NCBI GenBank assembly: GCA_029266455.1
Contig: JAQSWV010000009.1
Span: forward strand, 1 to 64,000
Direction: 5' to 3'
Source: Nocardioidaceae bacterium
Lineage (GTDB): Bacteria > Actinomycetota > Actinomycetes > Propionibacteriales > Nocardioidaceae
DNA length: 64,000 nt
The notes below the pieces were generated by a model. It saw nothing but the letters and a program-made list of their open reading frames with translations. It had not been told where the DNA came from and did not search any database. Position 1 is the first letter of the stretch. Every line of letters starts with the position of its first letter. Below are positions 1-13,801 of this stretch, in pieces. The position numbers and the translations under genes are program-made.

Positions 1-81
1 CCGTTAGTGATGCTTCAACGCGACCGGTGGGACCAGTTCGCCACTGTCAGCGAACAGACTGACTCAGACGCAGCCGATTAG
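1..81 (+). CDS. C-terminal fragment of an unidentified protein (5' end outside window)
   Basis: The first frame is open from base 1 to a TAG at 79-81 and reads as a 26-residue tail rich in Asp, Gln and Ser. An acidic end like this is common for actinobacterial proteins, but there is too little to name a family. It could equally be chance. If real, the gene enters from the left on the plus strand. Confidence 0.25.
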   Translation, partial: PLVMLQRDRWDQFATVSEQTDSDAAD

Positions 82-469
82 GTTTCGACCTCGATTGCTA
101 GCGCTTGAGGTGACGCTTGGTCAACCGGGACGTCCCGGCGTGCCGGCCAGCGTCTTGGCATGCGAGTCATAGGCGGCGGGGTGACGCACGTGCGCAGCAC
201 GTCCGTTGCCGCCGTAGCTCGCGCAACCTGGATGCTTCGGATAGCCGCCGTGGCGACTGCTCCCGACATCCGTGCCACGGTGACCAGAGCCGATCGCAGC
301 GTTGGTACGTCTCACGAGTGGTACGGCGCATCGCTGTCCGAACCGTGCGGCCCTACCGGCATCGGGAGTACGAAAGTGCCAGGACCGGCCAGCTTCTCGA
401 TCATGTCCAGGGGCCTGGGGGACTGTTGTTGCGCCACGCCACCGGGCGTGCCATCGGTAGCGTTGGAGG
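82..469. other. 388-base stretch without a convincing gene
   Basis: Overlapping open frames exist here on both strands, but none shows a recognisable protein, a ribosome binding site or a consistent actinobacterial third-position GC pattern. The right end holds the promoter-like box of the SulP gene. I see no RNA gene or repeat. Confidence 0.5.
458..463 (+). promoter_or_regulatory. -10-like box TAGCGT of the SulP gene
   Basis: TAGCGT ends 6 nt before the GTG at 470. This is the spacing expected when transcription starts at or next to the start codon, so the transcript is probably leaderless. The GGAGG at 465-469 directly abuts the GTG and cannot act as a normal ribosome binding site for it. 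No clear -35 is seen. Confidence 0.45.
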
Positions 470-2197
470 GTGGTGGGATGGGACGTCAGTCGGCAGCTGC
501 CCGGCTATGCCCGGCTGCGCCGCTACCGGCGGTCCTGGCTTCGGTACGACGTCCTGGCCGGCGTCACCGTTGCGGCGTACCTGATTCCGCAGGTGATGGC
601 GTACGCCGAGGTCGCCGGGCTACCTCCTGTCGTCGGGCTGTGGGCGATCGTGGGCCCGCTACTCGTCTATGCCGTGCTCGGCTCCTCGCGACAGCTGTCG
701 GTCGGGCCCGAGTCCACGACCGCGCTGATGACGGCGGCTGCGGTGGGTTCGATCGCCGCTGACGACCCGGCACGCTATGCCGCCTTCGCGGCAGCGTTGG
801 CGCTAGTGGTCGGTGCGTGGTGCGTCCTTGGCTGGGTCGGCCGACTCGGGTTTCTCGCGGACCTGCTGTCGAAGCCCGTGCTCGTCGGGTACATGGCGGG
901 GATCGCCGCGATCATGGTCGCCAGCCAGTTCGGCAAGCTCACCGGCATCGACGTCGACGCCGACTCGTTCACCAGCGAGATCGCGTACGTAGCCGGCCAC
1001 TTGGACGAGATTCACAGGCCGACACTTGTTCTTGCCGCGTCGGTGCTGGCGCTACTCCTCGTCGGCGCCCACCTGCTGCCCCGTTCGCCAGTTCCCTTGG
1101 TGGGGATGCTCCTGGCCGCAGCAACGGTCGCGGTGTTCGACCTCGAAAGCCGTGGAATCGCTGTCGTCGGAGAGATCCCCGCGGGGCTGCCGGCTCCATC
1201 TCTTCCCTCGGTCACTGCGGGCGACGTAGGGTCCATGCTGCTGCCCGCTGTCGGGGTGGCGATCGTGGCGTACACCGACAACGCGCTGACTGCGCGCACC
1301 TTCGCAGCCCGCAACGGATACGCCATCGACGGCAACCAGGAGTTCCTCGCCCTCGGTGCCGCGAACCTGGCGTCCGGTGTGATGCAGGGGTTCCCGGTGA
1401 GCAGCAGCGGCAGCCGCACGGTGATCGGGGACTCCCTCGGGAGCCGCAGCCAACTGTACTCGCTCGTCGCGCTGGCGACCGTCCTGCTGACACTGGTATT
1501 CCTGCGACCCGTCCTCGCCGTCTTCCCTGCAGCTGCGCTGGGCGCGATCGTGGTCTACGCGGCCATCCGCTTGGTCGACATCGTCGAGTTCCGGCGGATC
1601 GCCCGGTTCCGCCGCAGTGAGCTGTTCCTCGCGCTGACGACGACGGTCGCCGTGCTGGCGCTCGACGTCCTGTACGGCGTCCTCGTCGCGATCGGGCTGT
1701 CCGTCCTGGATCTGCTGCGCCGGGTGGCGCGTCCCCATGACGGGATCCTCGGGTTCGCCCCTGGGATAGCCGGTATGCACGACATCGACGACTACCCGGA
1801 CGCGAGGGCGGTCCAGGGGCTTGTCGTGTACCGCTACGACTCGCCGCTCTTCTTCGCCAACGTCGAGGACTTCAAGCGGCGGGCTCTGGCGTCCCTCGAC
1901 CGGGCCGACGCCCCCACCGAGTGGTTCCTGCTCAACGCGGAGGCCAACGTCCAGGTGGACATCACCGCGATCGACGCCCTCGAAGAGCTCCGCCAGGAGC
2001 TGGACCGCCGCGGCATCGTCTTCGCGATGGCCAGGGTCAAGCAGGACCTGCACGACGAACTCCGCCCATCGGGGTTCGTCGACCGGGTGGGCGAGGATCG
2101 CGTCTTCATGACGCTGCCTACAGCCGTGCTGGAGTACATCCGCTGGTACGAGAACAAGCACGGCGAGGCACCGTCCGGCGCTCCACCGGCCGCCTGA
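470..2197 (+). CDS. SulP family anion transporter with C-terminal STAS domain
   Basis: This 575-residue membrane protein has the SulP (SLC26) layout: an N-terminal transport core of many hydrophobic segments from about residue 25 to 390, then a cytoplasmic STAS domain from about 420 to 555. The family moves sulfate, bicarbonate or other small anions, usually by proton or sodium symport. The substrate cannot be read from sequence, and no cys or carbonic anhydrase gene lies nearby to help. The GTG at 470 is preferred because of the TAGCGT box 6 nt upstream; a second GTG follows at 473. The length is normal for the family. It appears to be a single-gene unit, with tRNA-Lys downstream on the other strand. 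Confidence 0.88.
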   Translation: MVGWDVSRQLPGYARLRRYRRSWLRYDVLAGVTVAAYLIPQVMAYAEVAGLPPVVGLWAIVGPLLVYAVLGSSRQLSVGPESTTALMTAAAVGSIAADDPARYAAFAAALALVVGAWCVLGWVGRLGFLADLLSKPVLVGYMAGIAAIMVASQFGKLTGIDVDADSFTSEIAYVAGHLDEIHRPTLVLAASVLALLLVGAHLLPRSPVPLVGMLLAAATVAVFDLESRGIAVVGEIPAGLPAPSLPSVTAGDVGSMLLPAVGVAIVAYTDNALTARTFAARNGYAIDGNQEFLALGAANLASGVMQGFPVSSSGSRTVIGDSLGSRSQLYSLVALATVLLTLVFLRPVLAVFPAAALGAIVVYAAIRLVDIVEFRRIARFRRSELFLALTTTVAVLALDVLYGVLVAIGLSVLDLLRRVARPHDGILGFAPGIAGMHDIDDYPDARAVQGLVVYRYDSPLFFANVEDFKRRALASLDRADAPTEWFLLNAEANVQVDITAIDALEELRQELDRRGIVFAMARVKQDLHDELRPSGFVDRVGEDRVFMTLPTAVLEYIRWYENKHGEAPSGAPPAA

Positions 2198-2221
2198 GCG
2201 TCGTCGGGCGAGGCGCACCCC

Positions 2222-2236
2222 CTGGTCGCCGACCAG
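2222..2236 (+). terminator. Short hairpin downstream of the SulP gene
   Basis: CTGGTC and GACCAG form a perfect 6-bp stem with a GCC loop, 25 nt after the SulP stop. No T-tract follows, so it is only a possible terminator. Confidence 0.3.
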
Positions 2237-2378
2237 CTCGGCCACGCCAGGCCGTCGATGACACAAGACGTGTACATGAGCCGGCGTGCGGTCGACTCAC
2301 AGGCAGCGCAGGCGCTCGAGGTGGCGCTCGGGACGGATGGCGCCGCGCCCGACTACAGGCCGCTGACCTGCGGCTTCG

Positions 2379-2451
<73 letters not shown>

Positions 2452-2678
2452 AGGTGCGACGGGCGAGTCTAGCAGCGGCCGGTCCGCGTCGACGACCCGG
2501 CAGGAGGGCGGCCGTACTCGGTCCGGCTCGTGCAGCAGGTCTCATCGGCGATACCGCCGAACATCGATGAGATCTGTGGCGCCACGACATTGCGCCCAGT
2601 GGTGAGCGCACCTAGGGTCAGGGGCCGCACGCGGGGCAGGGCCTCCGCGGCTCTCCGACGTCAGAAGGGCTCGCGCGG

Positions 2679-3410
2679 ATGTCACTTGGCACCGTCTTCG
2701 TCTCCGAACTCGCTGGTACGGCGATCCTGCTGCTGTTCGGCTGTGGGGTCGTCGCGAACGTCGCGTTGAACAAGACCAAGGGCCTCAACGGAGGCTTTCT
2801 GCTCGTGAACTTCGGGTGGGCGATCGGCGTCTTCTCCGGCGTCTACGTCGCGTACCGGTCCGGCGGGCACATCAACCCAGCCGTGACGCTGGGCCTCCTG
2901 GCCAGCGGCGTCGAAGAGTATGCCCCCAACGTCGACGTATCCCTCGCCTCCACCGCGGTGTACCTCTCCGCACAGTTCCTCGGAGCCTTCCTCGGCGGTG
3001 TGCTCACGTGGGCGTCCTACAAGAAGCACTTCGACGACACGACCGAGCCCGAGGCGCTGCTTGGCGTCTTCTCCACCGGGCCGGCCATCCGCAGCCCGCT
3101 GTGGAACACGGTGACCGAGGTGATCGGTACGTTCGTGCTGGTCTTCGTGATCCTGACGTTCGGTCAGACGCCCAGCGGGCTCGGGCCGCTGGCCGCCGCT
3201 CTATTGGTGCTCGGTATCGGCAACTCGCTCGGTGGCCCCACGGGGTACGCGATCAACCCGGCTCGTGACCTCGGCCCGCGCGTCGCCCACGCAGTACTGC
3301 CCATCCCGCACAAGGGCAGCAGCGACTGGTCGTACTCGTGGGTGCCCGTGGCGGGCCCCATCATCGGCGGCGTTCTCGCCGGCCTGGTCGGCAACGCGTT
3401 CGTCTTCTGA
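2679..3410 (+). CDS. glpF: Aquaglyceroporin / glycerol facilitator (MIP family)
   Basis: This 243-residue MIP channel has six hydrophobic segments and both pore-lining motifs: NPAVT with Asn66 and NPARD with Asn193. The Asp after NPAR is typical of glycerol-conducting channels rather than strict water channels, so facilitated glycerol entry is the likely role. It heads a cluster with a small repeat protein, glpK and glpD, so channel, kinase and dehydrogenase for glycerol use are co-directional. The start is ATG 2679, with an AGAAGGG-like ribosome binding site about 10 nt upstream. The gap to the next gene is 46 nt. Confidence 0.9.
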   Translation: MSLGTVFVSELAGTAILLLFGCGVVANVALNKTKGLNGGFLLVNFGWAIGVFSGVYVAYRSGGHINPAVTLGLLASGVEEYAPNVDVSLASTAVYLSAQFLGAFLGGVLTWASYKKHFDDTTEPEALLGVFSTGPAIRSPLWNTVTEVIGTFVLVFVILTFGQTPSGLGPLAAALLVLGIGNSLGGPTGYAINPARDLGPRVAHAVLPIPHKGSSDWSYSWVPVAGPIIGGVLAGLVGNAFVF

Positions 3411-3456
3411 GCGGTAGTGCAACGGTCCGTAGTTCCCAGGACGGAGAGGACAGCGA

Positions 3457-3681
3457 ATGAGTCCAGGTGAGTACGACGACAAGGACGTGACGTCCGATCA
3501 ACCCGAGCGAGCCGGCGCGAAGCCGGCTCGGGAGGGCGAGTACGACGACAAGAACGTCGCCGACGACTCGGAACGGTCCGAGGCGGAGCCCGAGGGAAGC
3601 TTCGTCGACAAGGACGTCGCACCCAGAACCGCCACACAGCGCGGCGAAGGTGAGTACGACGACAAGGACGAGAACAGGTAG
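3457..3681 (+). CDS. Small acidic protein with four EYDDKDV-type repeats
   Basis: A 74-residue, strongly charged protein with no membrane segment or signal peptide. It is built on four copies of an eight-residue unit: GEYDDKDV near residue 4, GEYDDKNV near 27, GSFVDKDV near 47 and GEYDDKDE near 65. The linkers of about 12-15 residues are rich in Glu, Arg, Pro and Ala. It is likely disordered, and the Asp/Glu pairs could bind cations or a basic partner. I recognise no family. An AGGACGGAGAGGA-like ribosome binding site precedes ATG 3457. Lying between glpF and glpK in the same direction suggests co-expression with glycerol uptake, but a role there is inference. Confidence 0.75.
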   Translation: MSPGEYDDKDVTSDQPERAGAKPAREGEYDDKNVADDSERSEAEPEGSFVDKDVAPRTATQRGEGEYDDKDENR

Positions 3682-3747
3682 TCGCCGGCCACCAGACCGG
3701 CTGCTAGTTCACCGCGCTTCACCCGTCCCCTGCAGAAGGAGCACAGC

Positions 3748-5265
3748 ATGGCTGACTACGTCGGCGCCATCGACCAGGGCACTACGAGCACACGCTTCAT
3801 GATCTTCGACCACAGCGGCAACGAGGTGGCCCGCCACCAGCTCGAGCACGAGCAGATCCTGCCCCAGTCCGGCTGGGTGGAGCACAACCCTGCGGAGATC
3901 TGGGAGAACACCGGCAAGGTGCTCGAGGAAGGCATGAAGAAGGCCGGCATCTCCCACAGCGACCTCGCCGCGCTCGGCATCACCAACCAGCGTGAGACCA
4001 CTGTCGTGTGGGACAAGACCACCGGCGAGCCGCTCTACAACGCCATCGTCTGGCAGGACACCCGCACCGACAAGATCGCGACGGCACTCGAGCGCGACGG
4101 TCACGGCGACACCATCCGGCACAAGGCCGGGCTGCCGCCTGCGACGTACTTCTCCGGCGGCAAGATCAAATGGATCCTGGACAACGTCGACGGGGTGCGA
4201 GAGGTCGCCGACCGCGGTGATGCATTGTTCGGCAACACCGACAGCTTCTTGGTCTGGCACCTCACCGGCGGGACCGACGGCGGAGTGCACATCACGGACG
4301 TGACCAATGCCAGCCGCACGATGCTGATGGACCTGGAGTCGCTGTCCTGGGACGACGAGCTGCTCGAGATCTTCGACATCCCGCGGTCGATGCTCCCCGA
4401 GATCCGCTCCAGCTCCGAACCCGGCGGGTACGGCAGCACAGTGGCGGACGGCCCGGCGGGCGGCGAGGTGCTGATCACCGGGATCCTCGGTGACCAGCAG
4501 GCGGCCACCGTGGGTCAGGTGTGCTTCGCGCCCGGCGAGGCGAAGAACACCTACGGCACCGGCAACTTCATGATCCTGAACACCGGCACGGAGATCGTCC
4601 GGTCAGAGTCGGGACTGCTGACCACCGTGTGCTACCGCTTCGGCGACGAGGCCCCCGTGTACGCGCTGGAGGGGTCGATCGCCGTCACCGGATCGGCCGT
4701 CCAGTGGCTTCGCGACCAGCTGGAGATCATCTCCGACGCCAGCGAGTCCGAGACACTGGCCTCGCAGGTCGAGGACAACGGCGACATGTACTTCGTACCG
4801 GCCTTCTCGGGACTGTTCGCGCCGTACTGGCGCTCGGATGCCCGGGGGGCAATCGTCGGCTTGTCCCGCTTCAACACCAAGTCGCACCTGGCGCGGGCGA
4901 CGCTGGAGTCGATCTGCTACCAGAGCCGCGACGTGGGCGAGGCCATGGAGAAGGACTCCGGCGTCCACCTCGAGGTGCTCAAGGTGGACGGCGGTGTGAC
5001 GGCCAACGACCTGTGCATGCAGATTCAGGCAGACATCCTCGGCGTGCCGGTCAGTCGTCCCGTCGTCGCCGAGACCACCGCGCTGGGCGCTGCCTACGCT
5101 GCCGGCCTGGCCGTGGGCTTCTGGCAGAACACCGACGAGATGCGGGAGAACTGGAACGAGTCTAAGCGCTGGGAACCGAACTGGAGCGAGGAGAAGCGCG
5201 CTGAGGGCTACGCGGGGTGGAAGAAGGCGGTCGAGCGGACCCTGGACTGGGTGGACGTCGACTGA
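3748..5265 (+). CDS. glpK: Glycerol kinase
   Basis: This 505-residue FGGY-family kinase phosphorylates glycerol to sn-glycerol 3-phosphate with ATP and so traps glycerol entering through GlpF. The N-terminal phosphate-binding loop DQGTTSTR starts at residue 9. The middle holds QRETTVVW and a WQDTRT segment typical of glycerol kinases, and the second lobe carries YGTGNF and DGGVTAND-type motifs. The length is normal. ATG 3748 has an AGAAGGAG ribosome binding site about 7 nt upstream. It follows the repeat protein by 66 nt and precedes glpD by 71 nt. No defect is seen. Confidence 0.97.
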   Translation: MADYVGAIDQGTTSTRFMIFDHSGNEVARHQLEHEQILPQSGWVEHNPAEIWENTGKVLEEGMKKAGISHSDLAALGITNQRETTVVWDKTTGEPLYNAIVWQDTRTDKIATALERDGHGDTIRHKAGLPPATYFSGGKIKWILDNVDGVREVADRGDALFGNTDSFLVWHLTGGTDGGVHITDVTNASRTMLMDLESLSWDDELLEIFDIPRSMLPEIRSSSEPGGYGSTVADGPAGGEVLITGILGDQQAATVGQVCFAPGEAKNTYGTGNFMILNTGTEIVRSESGLLTTVCYRFGDEAPVYALEGSIAVTGSAVQWLRDQLEIISDASESETLASQVEDNGDMYFVPAFSGLFAPYWRSDARGAIVGLSRFNTKSHLARATLESICYQSRDVGEAMEKDSGVHLEVLKVDGGVTANDLCMQIQADILGVPVSRPVVAETTALGAAYAAGLAVGFWQNTDEMRENWNESKRWEPNWSEEKRAEGYAGWKKAVERTLDWVDVD

Positions 5266-5336
5266 CGGCCCGGCCCCACCACCGCCGAAAGGCACCCCCC
5301 TTTCGCCGACCCGACACCGCCAGGAGATCATCGCCC

Positions 5337-7058
5337 ATGAGGTACGTCGCACTCAGCCCTGAACAGCGCCAGCACGCACTGGACGAGATGGCGGGCGACG
5401 AGCTCGACGTGCTCGTGCTGGGCGGGGGGGTCGTGGGCGCGGGAGCGGCGCTCGACGCGGTCACCCGTGGCCTCCGGGTGGGCCTGGTCGAGGCGCGGGA
5501 CTACGCGTCGGGGACGTCAAGCCGGTCGAGCAAGCTCATCCACGGGGGCCTGCGGTACCTCGAGATGCTCGACTTCGGCCTGGTCGCCGAGGCGCTCAAG
5601 GAGCGCGGCCTGCTGATCCAGCGGCTCGCTCCGCACCTGGTGCGCCCCGTGCCGTTCATCTACCCGCTGAAGGGGCGCGGCTGGGAGCGGGTGTACGCCG
5701 GCTCCGGGGTGCTGCTGTACGACAGCCTCGCGATGCTGTCGCGTCGCGGCCGGGGGGTGCCGCACCACCGGCACCTCACCCGCCGCGGCGCGCGACGGAT
5801 CGCCCCGTCGCTGCGCAAGGACGCGCTGGTCGGCGCGCTGCAGTACTACGACGCGCAGGTCGACGACGCGCGGCACACGATGTTCCTGTCCCGGACTGCG
5901 GCGTCCTACGGCGCGCTGGTGGCCTCGCGTGCCCGGGTCACCTCGCTGCTGCGGGAGGGGGAGCGGGTCACCGGGACCGTCGTGCACGACCTCGAGAGCG
6001 GTCGGGAGTTCGAGGTCCGGGCCCGCCAGGTCGTCAACGCCACCGGTGTGTGGACCGACGACACGCAGGGGCTGGCTGCCGAGCGTGGCCTGTTCAGGGT
6101 GCGGGCCAGCAAGGGCATCCATCTGGTGGTGCCGCGCGACCGCATCCGCTCCGAGTCGGGGCTGATCCTGCGTACCGAGAAGTCGGTGCTGTTCGTCATC
6201 CCCTGGGGCCGGCACTGGATCATCGGTACCACTGACACCGACTGGGAGCTCGACAAGGCGCACCCCGCCGCCAGTCGCTCGGACATCGACTACCTGCTCG
6301 AGCACGTCAACGATGTGCTGGAGACGCCGCTCACCCACGCCGACGTCGAGGGTGTGTACGCCGGGCTGCGACCGCTGCTGTCGGGCGAGTCGGAGGCGAC
6401 GTCGAAACTGTCGCGCGAGCATGCCGTGGCACACCCGGTGCCGGGCCTGGTGGTCGTGGCAGGGGGCAAGTACACGACCTACCGGATCATGGCCAAGGAC
6501 GCCATCGACGAGGCCGTGCACGGGCTCGAGTCGGAACTCGACCGGGCCGTGCCCGAGTCGTGTACCGAGGACGTACCTTTGCTGGGCGCCGACGGGTGGG
6601 AGGCCCGGTGGAACCAGCGCCACATCCTGTCCCGCCGGGCCGGACTGCATCTGGTCCGGGTCGAGCATTTGCTGCGCCGCTATGGCTCCCTGGTCGACGA
6701 GGTGCTCGAGCTCATCGACGAGGATGCGTCGTTGGGCGAGCCGCTGCCGGGCGCCGATGACTACCTGCGGGCCGAGATCGTGTACGCCGCCTCCCACGAG
6801 GGGGCACGCCACCTCGACGACGTGCTCACCCGGCGTACCCGCATCTCGATCGAGACCTTCGATCGAGGACTGCGTTGCTGCGAGGAGGTCGCCGGCCTGA
6901 TGGGCCGGGTGCTCGGCTGGAGCGACGGGCAGCTCGCCCTCGAGATCGAGCACTACCAGCAGCGGGTCGCGGCCGAGCGTGAGAGCCAGGAGATGCCCGA
7001 CGACGAGACGGCTGACGCCGCCCGGCTCGGCGCCGCCGACGTCGTCCCGCTGAGTTGA
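5337..7058 (+). CDS. glpD: Aerobic glycerol-3-phosphate dehydrogenase (FAD)
   Basis: This flavoprotein oxidises sn-glycerol 3-phosphate to dihydroxyacetone phosphate and passes electrons to the quinone pool at the membrane. The FAD-binding Rossmann motif VLVLGGGVVGAG lies near residues 22-33, followed by SSRSSKLIHGGLRYLE, a strong family signature. The C-terminal third is the GlpD cap domain. At 573 residues the length is normal. The frame is open further upstream from a GTG at 5217, but that would overlap glpK; ATG 5337 has an AGGAG ribosome binding site about 10 nt upstream. It is the last gene of the glycerol cluster, and a large palindrome begins 10 nt after its stop. Confidence 0.95.
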   Translation: MRYVALSPEQRQHALDEMAGDELDVLVLGGGVVGAGAALDAVTRGLRVGLVEARDYASGTSSRSSKLIHGGLRYLEMLDFGLVAEALKERGLLIQRLAPHLVRPVPFIYPLKGRGWERVYAGSGVLLYDSLAMLSRRGRGVPHHRHLTRRGARRIAPSLRKDALVGALQYYDAQVDDARHTMFLSRTAASYGALVASRARVTSLLREGERVTGTVVHDLESGREFEVRARQVVNATGVWTDDTQGLAAERGLFRVRASKGIHLVVPRDRIRSESGLILRTEKSVLFVIPWGRHWIIGTTDTDWELDKAHPAASRSDIDYLLEHVNDVLETPLTHADVEGVYAGLRPLLSGESEATSKLSREHAVAHPVPGLVVVAGGKYTTYRIMAKDAIDEAVHGLESELDRAVPESCTEDVPLLGADGWEARWNQRHILSRRAGLHLVRVEHLLRRYGSLVDEVLELIDEDASLGEPLPGADDYLRAEIVYAASHEGARHLDDVLTRRTRISIETFDRGLRCCEEVAGLMGRVLGWSDGQLALEIEHYQQRVAAERESQEMPDDETADAARLGAADVVPLS

Positions 7059-7068
7059 CGCGGGTGCA

Positions 7069-7157
7069 AGTTTCGCTGGGTGGGCTGCGAAAGTGACGCC
7101 TCTCGGGCGCTGCAGCGCTATGGGAGTGCAGTTTTCGCAGCCCACCCAGCGAAAACT
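7069..7157. repeat. Long interrupted palindrome, repeat copy A (possible terminator)
   Basis: A 24-bp arm at 7069-7092 (core TTTCGCTGGGTGGGCTGCGA) is repeated inverted at 7133-7157 with one inserted base. Between the arms is a perfect 12-bp palindrome GCGCTGCAGCGC at 7108-7119. A related element without an intact right arm lies at 47444-47515. The element follows the glpD stop closely, so it could end transcription of the glycerol operon. Two related copies suggest a dispersed REP- or MITE-like family. Confidence 0.7.
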
Positions 7158-7193
7158 CCAGCCCGCAAGGAACCCCATCTGCGGCGACGTTGG

Positions 7194-7267
7194 GGTGAGT
7201 GACGGGACTTGAACCCGCGGCCCCCTGGACCACAACCAGGTGCTCTACCGGCTGAGCTACACCCACC
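7194..7267 (-). tRNA. tRNA-His (anticodon GTG)
   Basis: The minus strand gives a full cloverleaf: acceptor GTGGGTG/CACTCAC with one G-U pair, anticodon stem CCTGG/CCAGG around loop TTGTGGT (anticodon GTG), and a T arm with GGTTCAAGTCC. The extra G(-1) opposite C73, diagnostic for tRNA-His, is present at 7267. CCA is encoded at 7193-7191. Confidence 0.96.
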
Positions 7268-7374
7268 AAGTGGCCGCGCGGTGGTGATCTGGCGCGGCGC
7301 GCTGAAGTGTACCGGTCCGGCCGGGTGCTCCGACCGGGGCGTCGGCCCGGGCGGTGGCGGCACCTCGGGCCCGC

Positions 7375-7992
7375 TCAGCCGTCCCTGGTGCCGGTCAACG
7401 ACCCGGCGTGCTGGGCGGCGATCGCGCGGGCGGTCTCGGTGTCCGGGCCCGGCGGTGGCACGAACAGCGCCGCGCGGTAGTAGCGCAGCTCCTCGATGCT
7501 CTCCCGGATGTCGACGAGAGCCCGGTGACCGCCCTGCTTGGCGGGCGCCGCGAAGTAGGTGCGCGGGTACCAGCGCCGGGCGAGCTCCTTGATCGAGGAC
7601 ACGTCGATCATCCGGTAGTGCAGCCACCCGTCGAGCTCGGGCATGTCCCGGGTCACGAACCCCCGGTCGGTCGCGATGCTGTTGCCGGCGAGGGGCGCCT
7701 TGCGGGCCTCGGGCACGTGCTGGCGCACGTAGGCGAGCACCTCCTGCTCGGCCTCGGACAGGGTCACGCCCGCGTCGAGGGCCTCGAGCAGACCGGACGC
7801 CGTGTGCATCTCGCGGACGACGTCGGGCATGGTCTCGAGGGCCTCGGCCGGCGGACGTATCACCAGGTCCACGCCCTGCCCGAGGACGTTCAGGTCGAAG
7901 TCCGTGACCAGCGCAGCGACTTCGACCAGCGCATCCCGGGTCAGGTCGAGCCCCGTCATCTCGCAGTCGATCCACACCACCGTGTCCGTCAC
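7375..7992 (-). CDS. orn: Oligoribonuclease (DEDDh 3'-5' exoribonuclease)
   Basis: A 205-residue exonuclease that degrades 2-5 nt RNAs, including the pGpG product of c-di-GMP turnover, to mononucleotides. The N-terminal motif [12 protein letters not shown] carries the metal ligands Asp9 and Glu11. The remaining DEDDh residues fall in DRGF and in the [11 protein letters not shown] segment near the C-terminus, and YYR is also typical. The start is GTG 7992: a TACCCT box ends 7 nt upstream (8005-8000), pointing to a leaderless transcript. The adjacent GGAGG is too close to act. It diverges from the large carboxylase gene. Confidence 0.93.
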   Translation of the reverse strand: MTDTVVWIDCEMTGLDLTRDALVEVAALVTDFDLNVLGQGVDLVIRPPAEALETMPDVVREMHTASGLLEALDAGVTLSEAEQEVLAYVRQHVPEARKAPLAGNSIATDRGFVTRDMPELDGWLHYRMIDVSSIKELARRWYPRTYFAAPAKQGGHRALVDIRESIEELRYYRAALFVPPPGPDTETARAIAAQHAGSLTGTRDG

Positions 7993-7999
7993 CCTCCGC

Positions 8000-8005
8000 A
8001 GGGTA
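8000..8005 (-). promoter_or_regulatory. -10 box TACCCT of orn
   Basis: On the minus strand TACCCT ends 7 nt before the GTG start of orn, the geometry of a leaderless actinobacterial promoter. Confidence 0.45.
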
Positions 8006-8109
8006 CGTGCTACAGACGTCACCGACGGCACCAGCGCGGGGGTCCGTGGTTTGCGACTGGGCAGTAATACGACAGGCTGCTCCTTGACGCCCGCCTCGGC
8101 GCGGCGTCG

Positions 8110-8135
8110 AGCAGACACCGAAAGCAGACACCGAA
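8110..8135 (+). repeat. Tandem 13-bp direct repeat in the orn/carboxylase divergent region
   Basis: AGCAGACACCGAA occurs twice head to tail, followed by a degenerate AGCACAGCAGCC-type run to about 8150. It lies between the two divergent genes and could be a regulator site or replication slippage. Confidence 0.6.
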
Positions 8136-8223
8136 AGCACAGCAGCCAGAGCGCAGCAGCCGAGAAGCACAGAGTCCCGCGAACGCCGGGACGAGATACT
8201 GGCCGATGATGGAGGCGCATGGG

Positions 8224-13758
<5,535 letters not shown>

Positions 13759-13801
13759 CCGTCACCGCACACGCCCAACAATCGCTTCGAAAGGATGTGG
13801 C

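Noticed and set aside
5217-5336. Extended N-terminus for glpD from a GTG at 5217
   Set aside because: It would overlap the end of glpK and adds 40 Arg/Pro-rich residues not found in GlpD; ATG 5337 has a good ribosome binding site.
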